The translations under genes were made by a program, and so were the position numbers. The notes under the pieces are model-generated. The model had not been told where the DNA came from. It saw nothing but the letters and a program-made list of their open reading frames with translations, and searched no databases. Shown here one piece after another: positions 24,531 to 33,928 of a stretch of 64,000 bases of DNA. The DNA is from Terebella lapidaria. Lineage: Eukaryota > Annelida > Polychaeta > Terebellida > Terebellidae. The DNA lies in NCBI GenBank assembly GCA_949152475.1, contig OX424563.1, positions 3,507,001 to 3,571,000 on the forward strand, written 5' to 3'. Positions within the stretch are counted from its first letter, which is position 1. Each line of letters starts with the position of its first letter.

Positions 24531-26147
24531 TGGGCCGCTTGGTTGTCACCTCGTATGGCTTGAGCACATCCAGATGAACAACACGAGTGTTCCGAGGGTT
24601 GGAGACCAGGGCTATGCGATAGTCCACCTCGGTCACACGGTCGATGATCTTCCAGGGACCAGTCCAAGGCCGAGCGAACTTATTATTCTGCGTGAGGGGC
24701 AGATAATAATATGGGACCAGTTCTCCTGGTTGGAACTGGGGTCGAGGCTTGGCGTGGGCGTCATAACCCATCTTCTGCCGAATTGCCGCTTTCTCAAGAT
24801 GGTCTTGAGCGAAACCGTGGGCCGTCCTGATCGCTTGCCGCAAATACTCCACATACTCCGGGCCGCACGGGGGTAGAGGCTCAGGGTCGTAGGTCGGAAA
24901 CATGAGGTCGACTGGCAAGTTACACTCGTGCCCGTACACCATCAGGTGCGGGGTGCATCCCGTGGACGAGTGTACAGAGGTTCGATAGGCCCTTAACACA
25001 TATGGCAGGTGCACGTCCCAGTCGTTTGCATGATCGCTGACGAATGCACTCAGCATGTTGAGCAATGTCCTGTTGAATCGCTCAACTTGGCCGTCGCTCT
25101 GAGGTCGATATGGGGCCGTGCGGATCTTCTTAGCGCCCAGAAGATGCACGACATGCCGAAATAGAGCCGACTCGAACTCGGTGCCCTGGTCGCTATGGAT
25201 TGCCTTGGGGACGCCATGATAAACTATCCATCTGTTTACCAGGATGTCGGCAACATTTTTGGCGGTATGTCGCCGCAGCGGGAAGGCGTCCGTATATTTC
25301 GTGAAATAGTCCGACACAACAAGGATATACCGATGGCCTCTTCCAGTGACTTTGTGGGTGTCGAGAATGTCCATCGCGATCCGGTCGAAAGGCGCTCCTG
25401 TCGGCAACTGTGTCAGAGGCGATCGCTTTGGGACTGGTTCTCCTTTGCGGGTGACACATTGCGAACAGCGGGCACACCAGCGGGCGACATCCAGTGCCAG
25501 GCCGGGCCAGTAGAATCGGCGCCTGACTCTCTCGATGGTTCGCTGAATGCCGAGATGTCCGACAATCTTCAGGTCGTGAAGTTGGTGCAAAACCTGCGTT
25601 CTGAGTGCTACGGGGAGCACGGTTTGCACCACAGGCCGTCCAGCGGGGTCGGGTTTTACGTGCCGAACTAGTACCCCATCTTGTAGCGCCAGGAGGCTAC
25701 ATCTGGAAACAAGTGTTTTTACCTCCTCCCCATGGCGCGCTACCTCCTTAGAGTCTGGTTTAGTGCCGATCAACATCCACTGTCGCACTTTTCCGACGCT
25801 CGGGTCGGCTTGCTGTGCCGCGACAATGTCCTGAGTCGAATAGTCCGAAAGCCAGTTTTGCCCATCAAGTGTGGCGTCCAAAGCACGGACTCGAACAACT
25901 TGGCGTGCCGAAACTAGTTGGGGCAAGACCGGTGATGTAATGGAATCACTGTCCAGGAGGTCTGCCCTTGTCTTAGCCGGAACAACAGTGACCCGACGAA
26001 CTGGAAGTTCTCCGGAACTTGTCTCTGGGTCGGTTGGAGGTGTGACGAGTCGTCCGGGACAGTCTTGGTGTTTGCAACTGTGACACCGTGACAAGCCGTC
26101 TGCGTTGCCGTGAAGTTTGCCGGGCCGATGCTCTATCTTGAAGTCGA
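24235..26147 (-). CDS. pol: gypsy Pol fragment: end of RNase H region and integrase
   Basis: The frame begins at the deletion junction with FDFKIEHRPGKLHGNADGLS, the segment that ends the RNase H region in gypsy elements. It continues through the HHCC zinc finger (HQLHDLKIVGH ... CARCSQC) and the integrase core with the DDE triad (AMDILD; HSDQGTEF; SDGQVERFNRTL). The C-terminal GPY/F-like module is WTGPWKIIDRVTEVDYRI. No chromodomain is seen. It is +1 relative to the RT frame. The last 90 or so residues (beyond LYDLRRRQ) look unlike protein, while another frame there is Arg/Ser-rich; see the entry at 24188. Confidence 0.9.
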
Positions 26148-28066
26148 ATTTCCCTCTGGAACAGTTCGCACTTCTTGGGTTGAAGCTTCAGGCCTGCCGA
26201 TCTAATCCGATCCAGGACCGCCTCCAGGTTTGCGAGTGCCTGGTCGAATGTTCTGCCGTAAGCGATGACGTCATCCAGGTAACACATACACCGTGTCCAT
26301 AAGTACCCACGGAGTATGGTTTCCATTAGCCGTTCAAATGTTGCCGGTGCATTGCTGAGGCCGAATGGCATAACCTTAAACTGATACAGTCCTTTCCTTG
26401 TCGCAAAGGCAGTTTTCGGTCTGTCTGTAGGGTCGACTTCGACTTGCCAGTAGCCGGAAGACAAGTCCAGGGCCGAAAAGTATGTAGCGCCCGCCAGGGC
26501 GTCATGAGTGTCCTGAATATTAGGCAAAGGATATGAATCCTTGCGAGTGACGTCATTCAGGAGCCGATAATCGACGCAAAATCTTACTTGGCCGTTTTTC
26601 TTCCGCACGAGCACTACCTGTGCGCTCCAGGGCGAATCTGACGGCTCAATGCACCCCAAGCTAAGCATCTTGTCGACCTCCTCATCTATGATGCTCTGTT
26701 GCGCCTGAGGGACGCGTCGTTGACGTTGCCGAATCGGGGCCGAATTGCCGGTGTCGATCTTGTGTTGGACGACTTGGGTCCGTCCCAACTGTCCATCCGG
26801 GTGCATGAAGGTGTCCTGATATTGATGGATCAGGTTAGCGCAACGCCGGTGTTGTTCTGGCGCTAGTCCGGCGCAATCCACCATCTCTTGTAGATGTGGC
26901 GGCAGGTCGCGGTAGTGACTGGCGTCGGCCGTGGACAGGCCGGGCTCCTCTCCGGGTCTTGGTAGAGCTCCGACGACACTCTCGATTGGACTGGCTATGG
27001 CGACAGGGTCGGATCGAGTGAGTGTAATACCGGTATCTGCCGTACTGACTACAGACACCTTTACACATTGCCGGTCCAAGGTCGTTAATGTTCTTCCCAT
27101 GAGGAGGTCGGTGTCCTCGGGAAAGGCCGTCAGTGGTTGGATCATCCGTGGATGCTGCCGAACTCGAACTCTGGAGGTCGGAATTAGCTCTACGATTGCC
27201 TCGCTACGTGCGGGGACGGTGACGGCTCGGCGCACGGCCATTCTAACAACATTGGCTTCAATGTCCTTGTGCGCGAACAGGATTTCTTTGTGTACCTGTA
27301 TTGTTCCTTCGCCGTAATTCACCGGCAAGTTAGTGGCTTGCCGGAAAAAGTTCATGCCGAGTATCATGCCGTCGTGGATGTCAGCTACGCAAAATGTCAC
27401 AATCATATGGTTGGTTCCGACCTGGATTGGGAGGTCGATCAATCCATCGATTGGGCTTGACTGTCCGTTGACGTCACGAATCGTGGCCGAAGTGTGTCGT
27501 AACTGTCGTTGGTCAGCAGGGACATGTCGTAGCTGATCCCGTCTGAGCAGGGAGATCTGTGCCCCGGAATCGAGTACAGCTTTCATTGTTTTGTCTCCAA
27601 CACGTACCGACAATTTCCAACATCCGTGTGCCGCTCGCGAGTTGTCTATGACGGCCGGAACTGCGGGGTCGTCTGGCGGTGGCTTGAAGAGTGTGTGCAG
27701 CGGCGGCAATTTGGATTCCGGTCCGAATGGGAACGCGTAGAACCCTCCGTCATCGGAGATCCACTCCACCTCGGACATACTATCTGTTCCGGTGCCGTTG
27801 GCGGTCGGGGGCGACACCCCTTCAGGACGAAGGTTTTTCCCGTGGAGGCCGTTGTGGAAGTGGCGCGGACACCCCTTCATGAGGGAGAGCCGGCTTTGGG
27901 GTCGGAGCTCGACACTTGGTACACACCCCTTCAAGGAGCTGAGGTGTGAGCCGGGCCGGCTGTGGAGTCGTAACTGTCGGCACTGTCGGTTTGGTAGTTT
28001 CGACAGCCGCAGGTGTGGAGCACGAAATATTGTTCTGTTGCCCGGAAGGCCCTTGCTCCACAGCAC
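26147..28066 (-). CDS. pol: gypsy Pol fragment: protease and reverse transcriptase
   Basis: The open frame runs to 25973, but homology to Pol stops near 26147. Counting from the Met at 28066, the aspartic protease active site (AVLDSGAQISLL) is at about residues 164-175. RT motifs follow: VLVRKKNGQVRFCVDYRLLN (about 485-505), FSALDLSSGYWQV with the first catalytic Asp (about 530-542), MPFGLSNAPATFERLM and the polymerase box YLDD (596-599). After KKCELFQREI (about 640) the sequence jumps, out of frame, to the last part of the RNase H region. The RT thumb and nearly all of RNase H are absent, so this copy should not complete reverse transcription by itself. Confidence 0.9.
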
Positions 28067-28085
28067 CTTCCTCTACTGGTTTAAC
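27822..28085 (-). CDS. Gag-Pol linker in the -1 frame
   Basis: This frame is -1 relative to gag. It reads a Pro/Thr-rich linker (for example AVETTKPTVPTVTTPQPARL) and contains two GVCTK/GVSAP units (DNA GAAGGGGTGT). A third unit of the same DNA repeat, near 27815, falls in the frame of the protease. This suggests that a small insertion or deletion around 27825-27870 (possibly in an A5 run) moved pol into the gag frame in this copy. Alternatively pol is reached by amber readthrough, since protease-RT is now in the gag frame. Low certainty on which is used. Confidence 0.4.
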   Translation of the reverse strand, partial: VKPVEEGAVEQGPSGQQNNISCSTPAAVETTKPTVPTVTTPQPARLTPQLLEGVCTKCRAPTPKPALPHEGVSAPLPQRPPREKPSS

Positions 28086-30583
28086 GACTGAGCCGTTGGC
28101 ACTGTCGGGGCCGACTTGGTTTGGTTGCCGGCTTGGTTTCGTACTGACAACACTTGATCTGTCCTTCGGTCAGTACCAACACCTTTAGGTCGAAAAGTTA
28201 GTGGCTTCATGCCATTGCGCACTAAGACGTCTTTAAGCCGGAAACACCGCATCCAGCGATGGCCGGGCTTCTTGCAGAAGAAGCACACGGCTGGTCGTCC
28301 GGGCTGTGGAGGCCGATCACCTTTAGTCAGGGCCGTAGTTCGTAGGACGGAATAGATAGCTGTCTCCTCACAGAGTCCATTCTCGTCGCTGAGGACGCTC
28401 TGGAAAGCTTCCGCCACCCATTCGCGTGAACAGGCTGGCACGGAATGTTCTTCACATCCTTGAAGGCCGGTCGTGTCACTGTCGGCAGGGTCGTAATAAG
28501 CGGCAACTTGTTCAGGGGTCGGCGTTTCTCCCTGATTGATCTGTCCCATAGCACAAGACAGTTCTTGGTCGACACAATCATCATCCGTGTATCCGTTCAC
28601 GGAGATGTCGGCACGTCGCGTGCCCTTATGACGGTCTCTGTTTGTCCGTTGCTGACGGCTCTCAGCTTTGAGGACGGCCGTAAGTGCCTCACTGTAACTA
28701 TTGAAAGTGAGGACGCATAGTCTGTCGGCAATATGGTCGGGTTGGCCGTTGACGAACTGAGAGATCACTGTCCGTTGCCGGGATTCTGGCGTCACATCAT
28801 CAAACACTTGCTCAGCCAGAGCTTGAAGCCGTTCCAAGTAATGTTCCGCATTCTCTTTCCGCTCTCTTTTTAGAAACGGAAAGTCGTCCCTTTTGGACTG
28901 CCGACGAGGTGCAGGTTCCCAGCCCTCCAAGAGCTGACAACGGAACTCCTCCCAAGGAGTTTCGACCGGAATGTTCAGAGCTAACGCTTCGGCCCGGCCG
29001 CGCAGCATACTCCGGAAGGTCGTTGTTTTATTCAGGTCGGAATATGTGAAGGCCGCAGTAAATTGTTCGAAACTCTGGATGTATTGGGTGAGATTGCCCT
29101 CCTTGAAGGTCGCACGCCATTGAGCCGTTTTAGCCGTAGCCAACGTTTGGGGCTCAGACGTGAGTCTCTGAGGCGTGGGCGTATCAACACTCACCACAGT
29201 CGGCGTGGTCGTAGCCGGATCCGCTGAAGTCGCGATGGCCGGAACAGTTGGAGTCGTAGTGGTCGGAACTGGCGGAGTCGCACTCGCTGGGACAACCGGC
29301 GTGGTCGTCGCGGAGACGGCGAGCGAAGCGGCGGGTGGTGCCGGAGCGTAGCTAGAGTCATACGGTGCTTGCGTGGCTGGGTCCGGTTGACCATACGGTG
29401 GCGTCACCCACGGCACTCCGGTGGAGGGTGGAAAGATGGCCGGTGGTGGACATCGGTATACCGATCCGTTCGGGGCCACACCATGGTACGCTACTCCACT
29501 TTGCGCACCATGATAGCCGATATCTGTCGGAATACCACCATATCCAGTTGGTGGATTCACGTAGCCGACATGGGGGTGATAATATCCGACTGGCGGTACA
29601 CCGTATCCAGTGGTGTAGCCGATTGGCTGAGAGATCGGAGGTCCGATCATGGGCACAACACTTTCTGCCGGAGCAGACACAACTGGGTCTTGCGGCGGGG
29701 CGAAGCGCGGCTGTTCTCCGTCGGTCGGCGATGGTCGGGAAGCGGTCGGCGCGAGGGGGCGCGAGTCGGAGGCCGGCATGTCGGAGTCGTGAGGTCGGCG
29801 ACTTGATGTCGACGGCGATCGTCGCGGTCGCGCTGGTCGCGTGTGGTCGCGGGATTCCGTTGCCGCGTCGCTGGGTTGTCGCAGTTGCGGAGATGTCGCG
29901 GTCGGGGCAGCAGCTGACGCCGGAACGCTCCTCGGGGTCGATCTCGCCTGGCTGGGTCGAACATACTCTACGACCGTTGGCTCGGTCGGTATGCGCGAGT
30001 ACATCTCTGGCGCGGGGTCGTACCGTCTTGCCGATATCGATTGTACCGGAAGTCGGGATGCCGAATATGCGCTCGGCGGTACCAGTTCTGTAACATTGTC
30101 AGTGTCACAAACCCACTGCCGTATCCGAGAGTCACTTGGCGGGTGCGTAACCATGGACGTTTCTATGGTTACAGGCCGAACATTCACCGTAGGGGATTCT
30201 GGGTCGACACCATCATACACATTCGCTCTTTGACGTGAGCGTGTATAGTCTCTGCCGATAAAGTCACTTTTCCAGGCTGCTCTAGCCGGTGTGGCCGAAT
30301 ACGTCCTTGCATGCGCACTTATAATGTCACTAACCGTGTGCAGGGGCGCTAGCGGGTCTTCACCGAGGTACTCCTCAATCAGGTCGACAGGCGGCGAAGC
30401 CGATCTCAGGGTCGAATGGTCGCCAAGGGAGTCGAAAAGGCCAGTCGGTTGTTGCTCCTGTGACAACGGTACTGTGTCGCTCATGGCAACTGAGCGAGGG
30501 CCGGAAGGTCGGAAGGTCGGGTTCGAGTTGAACGTGACCTCTTCATCTGTCTGGTCGGGCGGCTTACCTCGAGCCGATGCCAT
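28073..30583 (-). CDS. gag: gypsy Gag (capsid/nucleocapsid)
   Basis: 836 codons from the ATG at 30583 (a GTG one codon upstream is not needed) to an amber stop (28073-28075). The N-terminal half is a Pro/Ser/Thr-rich disordered region with GYGVPPVGY-type repeats. The middle (ATFKEGNLTQYIQSFEQFTA and on) is the capsid-like retrotransposon Gag region. A zinc knuckle near the C terminus (28249-28290) reads C-FF-C-KKPG-H-RWMR-C, the CX2CX4HX4C nucleocapsid motif. Gag assembles the particle and packages RNA. The frame is intact over its whole length. Confidence 0.92.
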   Translation of the reverse strand: MASARGKPPDQTDEEVTFNSNPTFRPSGPRSVAMSDTVPLSQEQQPTGLFDSLGDHSTLRSASPPVDLIEEYLGEDPLAPLHTVSDIISAHARTYSATPARAAWKSDFIGRDYTRSRQRANVYDGVDPESPTVNVRPVTIETSMVTHPPSDSRIRQWVCDTDNVTELVPPSAYSASRLPVQSISARRYDPAPEMYSRIPTEPTVVEYVRPSQARSTPRSVPASAAAPTATSPQLRQPSDAATESRDHTRPARPRRSPSTSSRRPHDSDMPASDSRPLAPTASRPSPTDGEQPRFAPPQDPVVSAPAESVVPMIGPPISQPIGYTTGYGVPPVGYYHPHVGYVNPPTGYGGIPTDIGYHGAQSGVAYHGVAPNGSVYRCPPPAIFPPSTGVPWVTPPYGQPDPATQAPYDSSYAPAPPAASLAVSATTTPVVPASATPPVPTTTTPTVPAIATSADPATTTPTVVSVDTPTPQRLTSEPQTLATAKTAQWRATFKEGNLTQYIQSFEQFTAAFTYSDLNKTTTFRSMLRGRAEALALNIPVETPWEEFRCQLLEGWEPAPRRQSKRDDFPFLKRERKENAEHYLERLQALAEQVFDDVTPESRQRTVISQFVNGQPDHIADRLCVLTFNSYSEALTAVLKAESRQQRTNRDRHKGTRRADISVNGYTDDDCVDQELSCAMGQINQGETPTPEQVAAYYDPADSDTTGLQGCEEHSVPACSREWVAEAFQSVLSDENGLCEETAIYSVLRTTALTKGDRPPQPGRPAVCFFCKKPGHRWMRCFRLKDVLVRNGMKPLTFRPKGVGTDRRTDQVLSVRNQAGNQTKSAPTVPTAQSLNQ
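28079..28085 (-). promoter_or_regulatory. Candidate -1 frameshift heptamer before the gag stop
   Basis: The minus strand reads G TTA AAC CAG TAG at the gag end. GTTAAAC is a known working slippery sequence in nidoviruses. The -1 frame entered here stays open to 27822 and looks like protein. Function is inferred from sequence; no downstream structure was computed. Confidence 0.5.
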
Positions 30584-30627
30584 CACTGCCGGTAATTCTG
30601 GGTTAGTAATCCGAGACTAGCTCAGAT

Positions 30628-30645
30628 CCTGGTCGAACGGCGCCA
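30628..30645 (-). other. tRNA primer-binding site
   Basis: One base inside the 5' LTR, the minus strand reads TGGCGCCGTTCGACCAGG. TGG pairs with a tRNA CCA end, and TGGCGCC resembles tRNA-Lys-type sites. I cannot assign the tRNA beyond the first seven bases. Confidence 0.7.
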
Positions 30646-30646
30646 A

Positions 30647-31402
30647 TGTGAAGAATATCGTTCGATGGCCGATATTAGGCCGAATGTCTGTGATCGTTGT
30701 GTAAATCACAAGGCCGGCAGCTACAGTTCAATAATTTATTCGGTCGACAATGTCCAATGACTCAGACAGTCACATCTAAGGCCGCAAACACACCTACGTC
30801 CGGTGATTTCCCTGTCGACAACACTATATCCTAGATACTTAGTCCTTCGAACAATTCAACAAATATATAACACAGTTCGATCAACTATAGTCCTCGTGTC
30901 AGGCCTTCGCTTTACAATCACGGCCACATTTTGCAACACGTCTACTCCTGAGGACATTCACTTCTCAACTTTTAGAGATACTGCAGGGCCGGCAACATGT
31001 GTTGTAGACTTTCCCGCCAAATGCATGCGGTGTTGTGATTGGATAGATGTGTGGTGGTATGAGCTGATGTCACCGGGAAAGTGGGTTTCCCCGGCGCGTG
31101 TCAAGACTTGTTATGCTTGTATCTGTGCACGTGATGTGAGCGGTGGGTGTGTCATGTTCTATGTTTAGAAGTAGGTGCTTGTAAAGGTCAAGGCCGAAAC
31201 TAACTGGGTCGCCTGTACTGTATACTGGGCCGAAAGTGCGCGTGAACTGACCTGTGTTTGTCGATATGGTTCTGGGGTTATTTATGCTTGTGATCGTATA
31301 GTCTGTACCTGTCCTGTATGTAAGTCATGTAGAATGTATATGTTGTGATAGGAATGTGTAGTGCGCGGGAGGGCGGGCGTCACTGTCGCTAAAATTACTA
31401 CA
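30647..31402 (-). repeat. 5' LTR of the gypsy element
   Basis: 756 bp with TG...CA ends (TGTAGTAATTTTAGCG to GATATTCTTCACA on the minus strand). It matches the other LTR over its full length with one difference seen. The 121-aa frame inside occurs in both LTRs and is not a gene. Confidence 0.95.
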
Positions 31403-32218
31403 CTTTTTTTTTCGAAAAGGCCAAAAAAATCAAAATGGCCGTTATACGCAGACCTATGCATAATATAACTGATTTTGAGAAAATGGGCGAAAAATTAAAG
31501 AACTAGAAAATAAAAGTTATCGTTTCTTGAATTATAGACATTTAAAAATTTTTTTTTTGCAAAATTTTCAGCAAGATTCTATCGTAAACTTTGAAGATAC
31601 AAAAAATGTTGACGGACGACGGACACAACGTCACGACACTAGGTTGTCGGACCATTGGTAACCTAACAAATCAACAGAAACTCTCGTCGCTGATGATTGT
31701 GGGTCTGTATATATCTGAAGCCCAAATGCAGATGAAATATCTTTACCGCTCGAACAATAATAGTTCCGAATGTGTTTCATACAGTCATTTAGTTTTATTG
31801 CATGCAGAAATAGTCTCAACCAGTGAGTGATTTATTTGTTGATTAATTACTCCTCTTCAGATTATGTATATATTACATGAACATATATGAGATGAAGTAT
31901 ACACTCTTCCTATCATCATCAGTACTGATGATTCCCCTTTGCCCCGTTGTCAGCACATAAAAAAATTCTGTAAATCCAATGATCAATATTTACGGTATCA
32001 ACTATTTCAAGGTGGTCAATGATGGACTCAACTAATGAAAGTATTCAGTTAACTCATATGTTAAGTGCGGATAGATAGAAAGTCATCGTTTCTAAGAATA
32101 TCCGGACAGATCGAGCGATTGCTTCAAAACAAATTATTCCATAAGGATGTATTTGAGTAAAAGAAGCAGATACAATGATTGGCCACCCAACTAAAAGGTT
32201 GTCTTTATATAATATGTC
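31403..32218. other. No gene seen
   Basis: AT-rich sequence to the right of the retroelement, beginning with a T run. Frames of 60-80 aa lack support. Confidence 0.45.
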
Positions 32219-32880
32219 AACTTACGTAGCTCGATATATCGACTTACCTATCTCCATAAATCGTGATAGTATCTCGATAAATCGATGTTCCAAGCAACAA
32301 TAGGTAAAAGAGCCATATCATTTATTTGGTCATTTTGACATCTTGACAGTGTATGATTGACTTTTATAACATTAAAAATATTGAATAAAACAGACCAAAC
32401 TACCAAATTATAGACTATAGTGAAATCACTTTATACCATCTGTACAAAAGCTGCAACATGATTTTGAGTGAAAATGGTATAACCTTCCTCTCAAATCATT
32501 TAGCTAATAAATATGGGAATGAGGTGTATTTGTGACGTCACCTGATCGGGACGACTGATTGTTATGTAGGTACAATAATATATTCCAAATACATATACTT
32601 TCAACATGAGTAACCAGTTTCTTTATTTCCCCCTATTGTTGTCAAGGTAAGCAATGAAATGATATGGCTAAAATGTATTTTCTTTCTATCGAGATAAGTT
32701 CGATATATTGAGATAGTAAGTCGTTTTTTTTCGACTTATCTAAGTCGATTTATGAAGATAATAAGATGATTTATCAATATAATGGAGGTTAATCCATTAT
32801 CGAGATAAGTAATCAATTTATCGAGATAATAGGTCAAATTATCGAGATAATAGGTCAAGTTATCAAGATACGTAAGTCGA
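32219..32880. mobile_element. Possible foldback element with 21-bp TATCGAGATA repeats
   Basis: The left end reads ACTTACGTAGCTCGATATAT, and the right end in reverse complement begins ACTTACGTATCTTGATAA. The right half (32690-32880) has degenerate 21-bp units of the form TTATCGAGATAATAGGTCAA, and related TATCTCGATA words occur near the left end. The structure resembles the palindromic element 70 bp to the right. Boundaries and target duplication are uncertain. Confidence 0.4.
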
Positions 32881-32951
32881 CGTAAAGAGAAGAAAAACCT
32901 AAAAATTGGTTGGCCGTAATCCTCTTCCACATAAAACACAGGTCAAACGTG

Positions 32952-33448
32952 TATGGCGCCCAGTTCGTGCCACCAAAAAGGGAAGTTATTTTTTTATTTA
33001 TCTCATACGTATGAAATAAAAAGTGATACGTAGGAGATACTAACACATACGTATGAGATAACAAGTCATACGTAGGAGATACTAACACATACGTATGAAA
33101 TACTAAGTCATACGTATGAGATACTATGTCATACGTAGGAGATACTATGACATACTCATACGTATGAGATACTATCTCATACGTATGTCTTAGTATCTCA
33201 TACGTATGACTTAGTATCTCATACATATGACTTAGTATCGCATACGTATGATATAGTATCTCATACGTATGACTCATTATCTCATACGTATGACTTAGTA
33301 TCTCAAACGTATGACTTTTTATCTCATACGTATAACTTTTTATTTCATACGTATGACTTAGTAACTCATACGTATGAGATAGTATCTCATACGTATGAGT
33401 TAGAAAAAAAATAAATTCTCTTTTTTGTGGCACGAACGGGGCGCCATA
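32952..33448. mobile_element. Palindromic MITE carrying a 21-bp minisatellite
   Basis: The terminal inverted repeats begin TATGGCGCCC and continue through TTCGTGCCAC (about 28 bp, few mismatches). AACGTG flanks both sides (32946-32951 and 33449-33454). The corresponding site in unit B (near 39480, GGTCAACAGTGAATA) is empty, which shows that this is an insertion. There is no transposase frame. The 192-aa minus frame over it (heptads like SHTYEIL) is only the 21-bp repeat translated. Confidence 0.8.
33001..33402. repeat. 21-bp palindromic minisatellite, orientation flips mid-array
   Basis: About 19 units of 21 bp, each with the perfect 10-bp palindrome CATACGTATG. Left of about 33180 the spacer reads AGATACTAAGT; right of it the spacer is the reverse complement, ACTTAGTATCT. 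The whole array is therefore one large imperfect inverted repeat able to form a long hairpin. Not a CRISPR array: the units are contiguous and there are no unique spacers. Confidence 0.85.
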
Positions 33449-33855
33449 AACGTGAATATAGTGGTAATTTTCAAGATTTCCAGTTTGACATTATTAGAGC
33501 GTTTTATTGATCCATTGACGTTTGGGAGATGTAATATGTTGGCCCATTGTGAATTACATGTACGAAAATTTGTTTTCTATCTTATTTTCCTGCATTTTCA
33601 CACTAGTTCATCTTTCAACTTGTAAGTAATTTTGAGCAAGGATTTAAGATGTAGTATAGTGTTTGTATTATTATTATTGGTGTTTGTGCTTTGGTGGTAT
33701 TCTCATTCAGAATAAACACATTATGACAATATTTGTATTTTGCAATGACTCATGCAAATCAAGCACATTTACATACATATGTACATGTGTGTATTAGATC
33801 ATTAAGTCGGCTGTGTATTCAACAAATCGAAGTGGAATATTGCATGCCGATAGAA

Positions 33856-33861
33856 TTTATT
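33856..33861 (-). terminator. Poly(A) signal of the duplicate microexon copy
   Basis: AATAAA on the minus strand, about 68 nt past the stop of the copy's last exon. Same place as in the intact copy. Confidence 0.5.
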
Positions 33862-33928
33862 TCAAAAAGTGATACAAGAAAGTCGATATGTAGCTTGTGG
33901 GTTTAACTCGGGCGGCGGAGATTCATGT

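Larger units (their letters stand above)
18193..31402 (-). mobile_element. Young but defective 13.2-kb Ty3/gypsy LTR retrotransposon
   Basis: Two 756-bp LTRs bound the element, which reads on the minus strand: 5' LTR 30647-31402, primer-binding site, gag, protease-reverse transcriptase, integrase, extra ORFs, polypurine tract, 3' LTR 18193-18948. A 4-bp duplication CTTT flanks it (18189-18192 and 31403-31406). The order PR-RT-integrase, a DSG protease, a YLDD polymerase motif and a DDE integrase with an HHCC zinc finger define Ty3/gypsy. By eye the LTRs differ at one base (T/C near 18872), so insertion is recent. The coding part is nevertheless damaged: RNase H is missing and pol changes frame. 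At 13.2 kb it is large for the group because of 5 kb between integrase and the 3' LTR. Confidence 0.95.

Noticed and set aside
33001..33402. CRISPR-like spacing of palindromic repeats
   Set aside because: Units are contiguous 21-mers without unique spacers, in an animal genome, with no cas genes.
32855..33433. 192-aa minus-strand ORF with SHTYEIL heptads
   Set aside because: It is the 21-bp palindromic minisatellite read in one frame inside a MITE; no start, splice or conservation support.
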